In this document: positions 28,009-36,484 of the stretch, piece by piece
Layout: every line of letters begins with the position of its first letter
Position numbering within the stretch: position 1 is the first letter of the stretch
Source: Vulcanimicrobiota bacterium
GTDB lineage: Bacteria; Vulcanimicrobiota; Vulcanimicrobiia; Eremiobacterales; Eremiobacteraceae
NCBI GenBank assembly: GCA_013290125.1
Contig: JABCYQ010000008.1
Location: forward strand, 44,673-108,672
Direction: 5' to 3'
Length of the DNA stretch: 64,000 nucleotides
Notes under the pieces: model-generated
Databases searched by the model: none
What the model saw: only the letters and a program-made list of their open reading frames with translations
What the model was told of the DNA's origin: nothing
Made by a program: the position numbers and the translations under genes

Positions 28009-29270
28009 TCTCGTCGTCGCGGACCGCGCGCATCGCCGCGCAGATAATCCCGTACGCCATTGCGATCGCACTGCCGCTCATTCCGATGCTCGTGCAGCTC
28101 GCCGATGTCGCGCCCAGGGGCGTCGCGATCGGCGGGCGCGGACCAGCGGTCGTGCTTGCCCTGCTCATCGCAGCCGCGCTTATCGTCGGCGTTGTGGGAA
28201 TGCTCGCAGTCTGGGGTCGGCGCATCCTCGCCGATCTGCCGCTCGCCGCGCCGATCGGCGTTCTCATCGCTTCGCAGATCGTCGCCACAGCGCTAGGCGT
28301 GTACTGGCAAGCCGGCCTCTTCGAGATAGGCTGCCAGATCGCGAACTTCATCGTATACGTTGCGTTTTGGCGCATGATGCGAGACACGACGCTGCGCCAC
28401 CGCGTGCTGGCATGCTATCTCGTGACGGGCATCCTCGCGGCGGTGTTCGCGGTCGGGCTCACCCTATCGAGGCATCCGCCCGCCGCGTTCGCATACGAAC
28501 ACGGCCGCGCCGCGGGAACGTTTCTGCAGCCGAATGAGTTCGCCGGCTATATGCTCTTCCTCATACCGGTCGGCATAGCGCAGTTGACAGCGCCTCCGGC
28601 GTTGCGGCGCCTGGGTCTGCTTGCCGCGCTTGTCGGTTGCGCCGGACTGGCCCTCTCATTCTCGCGTGCCGCGTGGCTCGGCGCCTGCATCGGAATGCCG
28701 CTCTTGATCGCGCGGTTCGGCCGGCGCGCGGTCATCACGTATGCGATCGTGGCGGTCGCCGGATTCACGATCGGCGTGATGACGCTGCGCGACGTCGCGC
28801 ACGATCCGAGCGAGAACGCATCGCGGATCGCGGTCTGGCGAGGCGCGCTGCGCGTCGCGGAGCGCTACGCGCTCACAGGCGTTGGTCCGCTCAATTTCAG
28901 TAGGATCTATGCGTCGTTGAAGATGCCGGACGCGGCGGTCAACGAGGTCCACGCGCACGACCTACCGCTGAACACGCTTGTGGAGAACGGCGTCTTCGGG
29001 CTCGCGGCGCTCATCTGGGTAGTGGTGAGTTCCGTGCGCGAAGCGCGCAGCGCCCGAGCGAGAATTCCCGCAGCCGATGCCGAGCGGCAGCTGCTCTTCG
29101 CTGGGTTGGCGGCCGCATTCGCGGCGTCGGCGGTGCAGAACTTAGTGGATCTCGTGTCGACATTCGTCTTCTTGCTCTGGTGGCCCATGCTCGGACTCAT
29201 GCTCGGACTCGCCCCAGCCGCGGAGTCCGCCGGCGAAAAGGCGGCGGAGGTGCGTCCTGAGGCGGCGTGA
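28005..29270 (+). CDS. O-antigen ligase/polymerase family membrane protein
   Basis: 421 aa with about ten to twelve hydrophobic segments and a Wzy_C/WaaL-like periplasmic loop. Motifs: GTFLQPNEFAGYMLFLIPVG, SRAAWLGACIG, then the loop VGPLNFSRIYASLK and HAHDLPLNTLVENGVFGL, close to the conserved H...L..E.G..G of ligases. GTG start overlaps the previous stop (GTGA). WaaL joins O-antigen to the lipid A core in the periplasm and Wzy polymerises repeat units; which applies cannot be told from sequence. Confidence 0.8.
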   Translation: MISSSRTARIAAQIIPYAIAIALPLIPMLVQLADVAPRGVAIGGRGPAVVLALLIAAALIVGVVGMLAVWGRRILADLPLAAPIGVLIASQIVATALGVYWQAGLFEIGCQIANFIVYVAFWRMMRDTTLRHRVLACYLVTGILAAVFAVGLTLSRHPPAAFAYEHGRAAGTFLQPNEFAGYMLFLIPVGIAQLTAPPALRRLGLLAALVGCAGLALSFSRAAWLGACIGMPLLIARFGRRAVITYAIVAVAGFTIGVMTLRDVAHDPSENASRIAVWRGALRVAERYALTGVGPLNFSRIYASLKMPDAAVNEVHAHDLPLNTLVENGVFGLAALIWVVVSSVREARSARARIPAADAERQLLFAGLAAAFAASAVQNLVDLVSTFVFLLWWPMLGLMLGLAPAAESAGEKAAEVRPEAA

Positions 29271-29283
29271 TGCGCTCTTCGCG

Positions 29284-29835
29284 ATGCTAGCGATCGCCGC
29301 ACTCGCATCGTGCAGCGGCCGCGGCGCCGCGGTTCATCCAACTGCGACGCAGGGCACACCGCAACCAGCCGCGAGCGGCGAACCGAACTATCATCTATTC
29401 GAGACTGCAGCCGGCGGTAAGGCGCCGTATGTGAAGAACTTCGAGCGCGGCGCGCTCGTTTATCTCCTGAAAGCTCAAGGCGTCGCGTATACGACGTCGG
29501 GCAAAACCGGCCGGTTCCAGACGTCGACCATTTATTTCTACAAAGGAAGCGCGGTGCGCCTCACGGTAACGGCCCCTACGGCAACCGTTGACGGCGTCAC
29601 GTACGACATCAGACTGCGCGGCGGCGTTCACGCGCGCTCGAACGACGGAACGACGCTCACATCGGATTCGATGGATTACAACGGGAAGACGAAACTTTTG
29701 CACGCAAATGGCCACGTCGTCGCGACCGGCTCCTCGGGAATGGTGGTCACGGGTGACCGCGCGACCGCGGACCTCGACCTGCAGACGATCAATATCTCCG
29801 GCGCTCCCGTGACCGGCGCGATGTCGCAACCTTGA
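29284..29835 (+). CDS. lptC: LptC/OstA-like periplasmic lipoprotein of LPS export
   Basis: 183 aa. The N-terminus LAIAALASCSGRG looks like a lipobox. The mature part is a short beta-jellyroll of the Lpt/OstA type: DGTTLTSDSMDYNGKTKLLH, then NGHVVATG and VTGDRATADL. It would pass LPS from the LptB/F/G complex toward the outer membrane. The ATG at 29284 leaves almost no positively charged n-region; an in-frame upstream reading RRRDALFA would give a better signal peptide but only from a CTG at 29257, so the start is uncertain. Next to lptB. Confidence 0.72.
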   Translation: MLAIAALASCSGRGAAVHPTATQGTPQPAASGEPNYHLFETAAGGKAPYVKNFERGALVYLLKAQGVAYTTSGKTGRFQTSTIYFYKGSAVRLTVTAPTATVDGVTYDIRLRGGVHARSNDGTTLTSDSMDYNGKTKLLHANGHVVATGSSGMVVTGDRATADLDLQTINISGAPVTGAMSQP

Positions 29836-29863
29836 TACACCGCGCCCGTCAATCGGAGAACAT

Positions 29864-30619
29864 TTGAGCGAGACGACCAGTCCCGTCAAGATCGACGTGC
29901 GTGGATTGACGAAGACATACGGCGAGCGCACCGTCGTGGACGGCGTCAGTCTGGACGTGAACGTCGGCGAAGTCGTGGGATTGCTCGGCCCGAACGGCGC
30001 GGGCAAGACCACGACGTTTTACATGGTCGTCGGACTCGTCCGTCCGAACGCGGGGACGGTCGCACTCATCAGCGCAGACGGCGCGGAAACGGACATCACG
30101 CATCAGCCGATGCACCTTCGAGCGATCGAAGGGCTGGGGTATCTCGCGCAGGAGACCTCAGTTTTCCGCCGCCTGACCGTCGCCGACAACATCAAACTCA
30201 TCTGGGAACAGCGCGGCGTCTCGCGTGACGAACAGGAGCGGCGTCTGCCGGCGCTGCTCGGCGAGTTCGGTTTGGAGCGGCTCGCGCACGACCGCGCTGA
30301 GACGCTTTCCGGTGGAGAACGGCGGCGCGTGGAGATCGCGCGCGCACTCGCCACGGATCCGGCCTTTCTCTTGCTCGACGAACCGTTCACCGGAATCGAT
30401 CCGATCGCGGTCGCCGACATCCAAGAAATCATCCGTCTTCTAAAGGCCAAGGGCCTCGGCATTCTGATCACCGATCACTCCGTGCGCGAGACGCTCGCCA
30501 TCGTGGACCGCGCGAACATCTTGAGCCAGGGCCGCATCCTCGTCCAAGGCACGGCGACCGAAGTCGCAGAGTCGCCGGTGGCGCGTCAATTCTATCTCGG
30601 CGAAAGTTTCCGGCTTTGA
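29864..30619 (+). CDS. lptB: LPS export ABC transporter ATP-binding protein LptB
   Basis: ATPase powering LPS extraction from the inner membrane. 251 aa, TTG start after GGAGAAC. Walker A GPNGAGKTT near 45, Q-loop YLAQETSVFRRLTV, ABC signature LSGGERRRVEIARALA, Walker B FLLLDEPFTGIDP and the H-switch ITDHSVRET, all in the LptB style. The C-terminal ARQFYLGESFRL is typical of LptB. The next gene overlaps by 4 nt. Confidence 0.96.
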   Translation: MSETTSPVKIDVRGLTKTYGERTVVDGVSLDVNVGEVVGLLGPNGAGKTTTFYMVVGLVRPNAGTVALISADGAETDITHQPMHLRAIEGLGYLAQETSVFRRLTVADNIKLIWEQRGVSRDEQERRLPALLGEFGLERLAHDRAETLSGGERRRVEIARALATDPAFLLLDEPFTGIDPIAVADIQEIIRLLKAKGLGILITDHSVRETLAIVDRANILSQGRILVQGTATEVAESPVARQFYLGESFRL

Positions 30620-31701
30620 AGACCCTCGACCGCTACCTCGTCGCGGAGCTGATCGGTCCTTTTGTCTTCGGGCTGGCCGCGTTCACACTGCTGTTCGTAG
30701 CCGGCAACCTGCTGAACATCGCTCGCTTGGTCTCAGACGAGCACGCCAGCATCTGGGCCGCCGCGAAGTACTTCGTCTATACATTGCCCGCGACGCTCGT
30801 CCTTACGTTCCCGATGTCGATGCTCTTAGCGGTCCTTCTCGCGATGAGCAGGCTCTCGGGCGAATCTGAGATCACGGCGATGCGCGCCGGCGGAGTCAGC
30901 CTCTATCGGATCGCCGCGCCGCTCGCTGGCGTCGGTCTTGCCGCATCGATCGTGGCGCTGCTGTTCCAAGAATACGTCGTGCCTCGCGCGACCGAAGAGG
31001 CGAACGCGATACTTCGCACGGAGATCCAATCGGGCGGGTCGGGAATTCTCGGGAATCAAGTCGTCACGAATCCGCTTCCGGACGGGGGTGTGCGCGTGAC
31101 GTTCGCGCAGGGATTCGATACGCTCACCGACGAGCTGCAAGGCGTCACCATCGAAGAGATCCACAGCGGCGTGCTGACGACGGTGCTCTTCGCACCGCGC
31201 GCGACCTACCAAGCTTCGTCATGGCGTTTTTTCAACGCCACGTCGTACACGCTCGCGCCCGATTGCTGCCGCCAGAACTTCGCGCCCATCACCGATATCG
31301 ATATCGGCGCCGACCCAAGCCGGCTTGTGGAGATGCAGAAGCAACCTGAGGATATGAGCCGAGCCGAGCTTGCGCAGCTGCTGCACAGCGGCGTGAAGCA
31401 AGGAGACTCGTCGCGTTACGATCTTCTCTTGGTCACCTACGACAACAAACTGGCAAGGCCGTTCGCGAGCCTTGTCTTCACGATGCTCGCAATTCCGCTA
31501 GGGATCCGGCCGCAGCGCTCGTCGTCGGGTGCGGGGTTCGGGATCAGCATCCTCATCGTGTTCGGGTTCTACGTCGTCACTACGGTCTGCCTCGGCATAG
31601 GGCGGACGACGCCGTCACTCGCATTGATCATGGCATGGCTGCCGAACGTGCTGTTCCTGGGTACCGGCCTCTGGCTGCTCGGCAGAGCGGCAAAGGTATG
31701 A
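30616..31701 (+). CDS. LptF/LptG family permease (YjgP/YjgQ)
   Basis: 361 aa, TTG start overlapping the lptB stop (TTGA). Three N-terminal transmembrane segments (near 12-32, 57-80 and 100-122; block LDRYLVAELIGPFVFGLAAF), the conserved FPMSMLLAVLLAMSRLSGESE coupling region, a large periplasmic jellyroll (~130-260) and three C-terminal segments (KLARPFASLVFTMLAIPLG onward). Only one permease gene is present here, so it may work as a homodimer or pair with a partner elsewhere. Confidence 0.92.
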   Translation: MKTLDRYLVAELIGPFVFGLAAFTLLFVAGNLLNIARLVSDEHASIWAAAKYFVYTLPATLVLTFPMSMLLAVLLAMSRLSGESEITAMRAGGVSLYRIAAPLAGVGLAASIVALLFQEYVVPRATEEANAILRTEIQSGGSGILGNQVVTNPLPDGGVRVTFAQGFDTLTDELQGVTIEEIHSGVLTTVLFAPRATYQASSWRFFNATSYTLAPDCCRQNFAPITDIDIGADPSRLVEMQKQPEDMSRAELAQLLHSGVKQGDSSRYDLLLVTYDNKLARPFASLVFTMLAIPLGIRPQRSSSGAGFGISILIVFGFYVVTTVCLGIGRTTPSLALIMAWLPNVLFLGTGLWLLGRAAKV

Positions 31702-31705
31702 ACCC

Positions 31706-32638
31706 GTGAATGTTTCGCTAGCTTTGGCAGCCGTCGATCTGCGCGGTGCCGCGACGATACTGATGATCGTCATCGTCGCCGGCGCGATAGCCTATTTCGG
31801 CGACCGCGTGGGCCATATCGTCGGCAGGCGCCGCATGACGCTGTTCAATCTGCGTCCAAAATATACGAGTACGATTTTCGCGGTCGGTTTCGGGATGCTC
31901 ATCGCGATCGTGGTCGTCACGTTCTTTCTCGTGATCTCAAGCGAGGTGCGGCAGGCCGTCTTCTCGATCGACAAGCTCGACACGCAGATCGCGGAGTTAT
32001 CCGCACAGCGCGACATGCTGCTCGGTGCGCCGATCATCTTCAGGGCCGGCGACGCCATCACGCAGCCCTTCATCGTGAAGTCCACGGATCCGCTGCCCGT
32101 CATCGAACGCGAACTTGGAGATCTGTTCGTCGCGTTGGCGCGAGTTTCGCAGACGCTGCCCGTGCAGCCGTATCCGAAGAATCCCCTCACGGGACCGGCG
32201 CAAGCTTCCATCCAAGCGGCGGCTCTCGGGATAAAGTCGCAGGCGCCGCTCGACGCGATCGTCGTGCCCGAAGCCACGGAGAACATCATCCGCGGAGGCG
32301 CGCTGCGGATCGGACTGCGCGTCTACCCGAACAAGCTTCTCTATAGGAAGGGCGAGACGATCGCGTCGGTCGGCGTCGCAAACGGCCAAGACCGCGATGA
32401 GGATCGCACGGCGCTCGTGCAGTTGATCGCGAACATCAAACTCGGCGCGATCTCGCATGAGATGCCGCCGACGATCGCAGAGAATCCGATCACGTCGTTG
32501 GACGCGATCGATTCGTCGCTCGCTGCGTTGACGTCGTCTCACGGACCGACCGTCGTGCGTGCGGTCGCGGCGAACGACATCTATGCCGTCGGTCCGCTGA
32601 CCGCAAATCTCGTGGTGGCTCCGGCGAACGTGCCATGA
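31706..32638 (+). CDS. DUF3084-family membrane protein
   Basis: 310 aa. Two N-terminal transmembrane segments (about 15-32 and 52-75) separated by the typical GRRRMTLFNLRPKYTST loop, then VRQAVFSIDKLDTQIAELSA, a short coiled coil, and a soluble alpha/beta part with GLRVYPNKLLYRKGE. Matches the DUF3084 family best known from cyanobacteria. Function unknown. ATGA overlap with the following YqgF-like gene, a pairing I also associate with cyanobacteria. Confidence 0.8.
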   Translation: MNVSLALAAVDLRGAATILMIVIVAGAIAYFGDRVGHIVGRRRMTLFNLRPKYTSTIFAVGFGMLIAIVVVTFFLVISSEVRQAVFSIDKLDTQIAELSAQRDMLLGAPIIFRAGDAITQPFIVKSTDPLPVIERELGDLFVALARVSQTLPVQPYPKNPLTGPAQASIQAAALGIKSQAPLDAIVVPEATENIIRGGALRIGLRVYPNKLLYRKGETIASVGVANGQDRDEDRTALVQLIANIKLGAISHEMPPTIAENPITSLDAIDSSLAALTSSHGPTVVRAVAANDIYAVGPLTANLVVAPANVP

Positions 32639-33075
32639 CGCCTCCGGCCGGCGGACGCGTGATCGGCATCGATCCGGGCCGGGCGAAGTGCGGCTACGCG
32701 GTGATCGCCGCCTCCGGCGAAAGACTTGCGCTCGAAGTGATACCTATCACGGAATTGGAACAGCGCGTGGACGTGGACAAAGCCCAAGGCGCGATCGCCA
32801 TGATCTGCATAGGGCACGCGACCAATTCACGCGAGATCGAGCGGCTCTGCCGCGACCGCTGGCCGGCCATTCCACGGACGATCGTCGACGAGACGAACAC
32901 GTCACTCGAAGCGCGAAGCCGATACTTTGATGAGCACCCGCCGAAGGGACTACTGCGGCTCATTCCTCGCGGTTTGCTCATGCCAAAGGAGCCGATGGAT
33001 GGATATGCGGCGCTCATCATCATCGAGCGCTGGATCGCCGCCACGGGCGGGCAACAGCCCCCCGCCGTCCCATAG
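32635..33075 (+). CDS. YqgF/RuvX-like RNase H-fold nuclease
   Basis: 146 aa. RNase H-fold acidic positions are visible: GIDPGRAKCGYAV near residue 11, VDETNTSLEARSRYF and the C-terminal DGYAALIIIERW. YqgF/RuvX trims the 5' end of 16S rRNA precursors; Holliday-junction cleavage has been proposed for relatives. The protein is divergent from classical RuvX and closer to the short form next to DUF3084. Last gene of the long envelope cluster, overlapping its neighbour by 4 nt. Confidence 0.7.
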   Translation: MTPPAGGRVIGIDPGRAKCGYAVIAASGERLALEVIPITELEQRVDVDKAQGAIAMICIGHATNSREIERLCRDRWPAIPRTIVDETNTSLEARSRYFDEHPPKGLLRLIPRGLLMPKEPMDGYAALIIIERWIAATGGQQPPAVP

Positions 33076-33246
33076 CGTGAGATGCGACTTTCCGGGGGCG
33101 TTCTGGGTATTCACGAGTAAAGGATAGGTCGAAAAAGACGTGCAATCCATGATTCGGGACGGCGACTCTTCCGCATCGGGATTGGCGCGCGAAAGCGCGG
33201 CAGCGCTGCGGTGCTATACAAACGTCGCCACTGGACAGTTCGGGAA

Positions 33247-34632
33247 ATGACGATGCCGGCATCGCGAGACAGATCTCAAAGCATGGCCATCCGGCGCACC
33301 GCCGGATCGGTGCTTTGCTTCTTGCTCGTCGCGGCATCCGCAGGAGCTGCGCTCGCTTCCCCGCTCCGACTTTTCAATGCGCTGTCGGCAAGTCAAGATG
33401 GATCGGTCGGCGCTCAGACCGTCGGACTTGCATCGGTCTCGAGATTTGCGGTCGCGCTTGCGCCCGAGCAGAACTCCGCCCTCGCGGTTTCAGCTGACGA
33501 ACTGCTTCGCGTAGAGGGTTCCGGCGCGAGTTCGATCATCGCCGCCACCTCAAGCTCAAGCCAAAGATCCGCCATAGGCGCAGCAGTGTTCGCCGGGACT
33601 GCGGCACCATCCATCGATGTCGAGTCAAACGCGTCGATCACGCTCAACGGTGCCGCATCGTCGACGGACACGATCGCCGGTCTGACGTTCCAGGTCTATC
33701 CAGGACGCGCGTCGGACGGTGACGCCGACGACGGCTTGCAGTCCATGAACGGCTCAGCGATCGTGTGGCCGGGCGCCGCCCGCCAGCTTTTCGCATTCGA
33801 AAATGTGCCGGCCGCAAGCGGCGTCTCGGTGGGCCAGCAACTCGACAGCATCGCGCTCGGCGATCCCAACGCGGGTCCCCTCTTGAGCGCCGCGGGTGAC
33901 ATCGCGCTTCAGGCAGCGCCGCTATCTCCGCTGAACGGCGGCACATCGACAGGCCGCTTCACGCAGACGACGCGCGGACCAGATGTGCAGCTCGAACTGC
34001 CGCTGACGCTCGGAAACGTCGACGCCCGCTTAAGTCTTTCGGGGCGCAGCATCCAAACGAACCGGCCGAGCGGTCTTTCGGCCGGCTCGTTCAACGCGCC
34101 GCCGGTCTCTGCGCTCTCGTCGCAATACGAAGAATTTCACGGCGGTGTGACAGTCGGTGTACCGGTGTTCAAACACCAAGCCCAGGTCTCACTGGACGGT
34201 GTGTTTTCGCGGCTCGTGAACGATTCAGGCCAGACGATCGCCGACAACTCTGGCCCGCCGCCGGCGCTCGGGCTTTACGGGTCATCGAACTCTCCGGCCA
34301 CTTCCGCACTCGCGGGATTGAGCGCGTACCAAAATCTCGCCACTGGCCGGCAGTACGTCGGTGCTTATTCGGTCGCGCTGCCGATCGGCAAAGCGCTCAC
34401 CGCGAACATGCAGTATGTCGATCAGCGCTTCGGCGGAGATCCGCTCAACGCGCTGAACACCGGCGTGAACGTGCAGAAGATCACGTCGACGTTCGGCGTG
34501 CTCTATAAGATCCCGAACACCAATGCGGCGATCAACCTCAATTTCAATCAGTCGACGTTTGAGAACGATCAGCTCCCGGGCTATAACTGGGTGCAGAATC
34601 GCCAGAACCTGTTCTTCACGGTGAAATTCTAG
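33247..34632 (+). CDS. Secreted, probably outer-membrane beta-barrel protein
   Basis: 461 aa from ATG 33247 (an upstream GTG at 33211 and a downstream ATG at 33283 are alternatives). Signal peptide GSVLCFLLVAASAGAALA. The first ~230 mature residues are Ser/Ala-rich without known motifs. The second half has alternating polar/hydrophobic strands (VDARLSLSGRSIQTNRPSGL, YVGAYSVALPIGKALTANMQ) and ends in FFTVKF with a terminal Phe, the barrel-insertion signal. No family recognised. Followed by a TPR protein and a glycosyltransferase. Confidence 0.55.
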   Translation: MTMPASRDRSQSMAIRRTAGSVLCFLLVAASAGAALASPLRLFNALSASQDGSVGAQTVGLASVSRFAVALAPEQNSALAVSADELLRVEGSGASSIIAATSSSSQRSAIGAAVFAGTAAPSIDVESNASITLNGAASSTDTIAGLTFQVYPGRASDGDADDGLQSMNGSAIVWPGAARQLFAFENVPAASGVSVGQQLDSIALGDPNAGPLLSAAGDIALQAAPLSPLNGGTSTGRFTQTTRGPDVQLELPLTLGNVDARLSLSGRSIQTNRPSGLSAGSFNAPPVSALSSQYEEFHGGVTVGVPVFKHQAQVSLDGVFSRLVNDSGQTIADNSGPPPALGLYGSSNSPATSALAGLSAYQNLATGRQYVGAYSVALPIGKALTANMQYVDQRFGGDPLNALNTGVNVQKITSTFGVLYKIPNTNAAINLNFNQSTFENDQLPGYNWVQNRQNLFFTVKF

Positions 34633-34694
34633 CGGGCGCCACCACCCGGGAATCCATTCTCGCAATCGGAGTCTGCTTTGCCGTCGCTGCGGCC

Positions 34695-35390
34695 TTGATC
34701 GCCGCGCGTCCGGTCGCCGCTTCGTGGTGCGACGATCGCGGCAACGTCGCTCTGGCGCAAGGACTCACCGCGCAAGCCTCTCTCTGGTTCCAGCGCGGTC
34801 TATCGATCGAGCCGGCGTCGCGCTTACTGCGCGAAGACCTCGGTCGCTCGATCCTGACCGCGGATCCTGTCGCTGCACTTGACGATTTCACGCGCGCCGA
34901 CTGCGGCGAGCCGTGCATGGCCGAACGCGGCGATGCCGAGGCGCGCATCGGTCGCGCGGACGCGGCCGCTGCGGACTATCTCGCGGCCAAAGCTGCGACC
35001 CGTTTGGGCGACGCTGTTGGCCGCATGGCAGGCGCGGGGCGTTACAGCGACGCGATCGCACTCGAGCAAGCGCTGATCGCGCACCTCGACCCGGTATTGG
35101 ACCAAGCGGATATCGCCGCGGTCAACGCGCGCATCGGGGCGCTTGAAGTGACCGCCGCGAAAAATGATCCACGCGGCGCGCCGGCGCTGCGCCGCTCCGC
35201 TATCACGTCGTTCGCCTCTGCGAGCAGGCTTGCGCCGCTCAACGAAGGCTATCTCCTTTCGCTCGGCTATGCGCAGATGCAGTGGGGCGATCGCAAGGCG
35301 GCGCGCCGCGCGTTCGAGCGCGTGCTAGAGCTGCACCCCACACAAGCCGACGCCGAGAGCGGTCTCGACCGACTTGGACCGGATCGCTGA
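34695..35390 (+). CDS. Secreted tetratricopeptide-repeat protein
   Basis: 231 aa from TTG 34695. TPR-like helices: ALAQGLTAQASLWFQRGLSI, then DADYLAAKAA-type repeats and a clear last repeat LLSLGYAQMQWGDRKAARRA followed by FERVLELHPTQADAE. The reading frame upstream of the TTG encodes RESILAIGVCFAVAAA, a good signal peptide, but without an ATG/GTG/TTG in that stretch, so the true start may be non-canonical or lie inside the preceding gene. Likely a periplasmic scaffold; partner unknown. Confidence 0.6.
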   Translation: MIAARPVAASWCDDRGNVALAQGLTAQASLWFQRGLSIEPASRLLREDLGRSILTADPVAALDDFTRADCGEPCMAERGDAEARIGRADAAAADYLAAKAATRLGDAVGRMAGAGRYSDAIALEQALIAHLDPVLDQADIAAVNARIGALEVTAAKNDPRGAPALRRSAITSFASASRLAPLNEGYLLSLGYAQMQWGDRKAARRAFERVLELHPTQADAESGLDRLGPDR

Positions 35391-35398
35391 TCGGCGAC

Positions 35399-36424
35399 AT
35401 GCGCGTCGCCGTCGAGACGCAATTCGCGATCGGCACGCCCACCGGACTCGGAGTCTACGCGCGAAATCTCCTTGACGCGCTGAATCAGACAGCCGGCATC
35501 GACGCCGTAGCGCTGGAAGACCCGCGCTTCGATCTCTGGCGCTTCGATCGGCGCGTGTACTGGGATCAGATCCGCGCTCCGGTGCTTGCGAGGCGTGCGC
35601 GTGCAGATATCGTGCATTTCACCGGAGGCACGGTTCCTGCGGTACTGCCCAGTCGCGCTGTTGTGACCGTACACGATCTCGTGTGGCGCCGCCGCGCGAA
35701 CAGCGGAAGGCCGTACGTGCACTGGTACTTCAGCGCTTTGCAGCACATACTGGTCCGGCGCGCCGCCGGCATCGTGGTCGACACGAACGCAGCGCGCGAG
35801 GACGTCTCTGACGGCCTTGGCGTCGATCGCGATCGGATCTTCGTGGCCGGCGCCGGCGTCGACCGGCGCTTTTTCGGCGTCGTGCGCAATCCTGACAAGT
35901 CGCCGCCGTTCGTACTTGCGGTCGGCACCGTCGAGGAACGCAAGGACCTCATCACGGCTGTCCGCGCGATTGCGACCTTACCGGACATCAAGCTCCTGGC
36001 TGCAGGGCCGCACACGCCATACGCCGCGGGCGTGACGCGCGAAGCGGAGCGCCTCGGCGTCTCGGCACGAGTCGAGCTCTTGGGCTACGTCGACGACGCC
36101 CGACTTCTCGACTTGTACGCCCGCGCGAGCGCGTTCGTGTTTCCGTCGCGTTACGAAGGCTTCGGATTGCCGCCGTTGCAGGCATGCGCGGCGGGTCTGC
36201 CGGTCGTCGCATCCGACATCCCGGTGGTCAAGGAAGTGCTCGGACCATCCGTGCGCTATTGCGAAGCGGGCGATGATCGCGCGTTCGCTGCTGCGCTCGC
36301 GGACGCTATCGCCTGGACAGATGACGGCTTCGCGCGGATCAATGCCGCGCGCGAGCACGCCCGCTCGCATACATGGGCCGGCGTCGCACAGCGCCTCGCG
36401 GGCTTTTACCGCACCCTTATCTAA
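35399..36424 (+). CDS. Glycosyltransferase family 4-like protein
   Basis: 341 aa from ATG 35399 (the frame is open upstream to 35282, but that part overlaps the TPR gene and is Arg-rich noise). GT-B fold: MRVAVETQFAIGTPTGLGVY start, VVTVHDLVWRR, FVLAVGTVEERKDLITAVRA, ELLGYVDDARLLDLYARASA and the retaining-GT block FPSRYEGFGLPPLQACAAGLP. Such enzymes transfer sugars from nucleotide donors onto glycans or lipids; substrate unknown. A perfect palindromic hairpin follows the stop. Confidence 0.88.
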   Translation: MRVAVETQFAIGTPTGLGVYARNLLDALNQTAGIDAVALEDPRFDLWRFDRRVYWDQIRAPVLARRARADIVHFTGGTVPAVLPSRAVVTVHDLVWRRRANSGRPYVHWYFSALQHILVRRAAGIVVDTNAAREDVSDGLGVDRDRIFVAGAGVDRRFFGVVRNPDKSPPFVLAVGTVEERKDLITAVRAIATLPDIKLLAAGPHTPYAAGVTREAERLGVSARVELLGYVDDARLLDLYARASAFVFPSRYEGFGLPPLQACAAGLPVVASDIPVVKEVLGPSVRYCEAGDDRAFAAALADAIAWTDDGFARINAAREHARSHTWAGVAQRLAGFYRTLI

Positions 36425-36438
36425 ATCGCTTAGCTTGT

Positions 36439-36470
36439 CTGAAGGGGCCGACTAGCGTCGGCCCCTTCAG
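36439..36470. repeat. Palindromic repeat, family A, between convergent genes
   Basis: CTGAAGGGGCCGAC (36439-36452), loop TAGC, GTCGGCCCCTTCAG (36457-36470): a perfect 14-bp stem. It sits between the stops of the glycosyltransferase (+) and the secreted protein (-), so it may act as a bidirectional terminator, although no T-tract follows. Confidence 0.8.
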
Positions 36471-36484
36471 CCGATTGCGCCGAC

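Noticed and set aside
36439..36470. Family A hairpin as a canonical rho-independent terminator
   Set aside because: Strong stem but no T-tract on either side, and the same element occurs at non-terminal spots; called a repeat instead.
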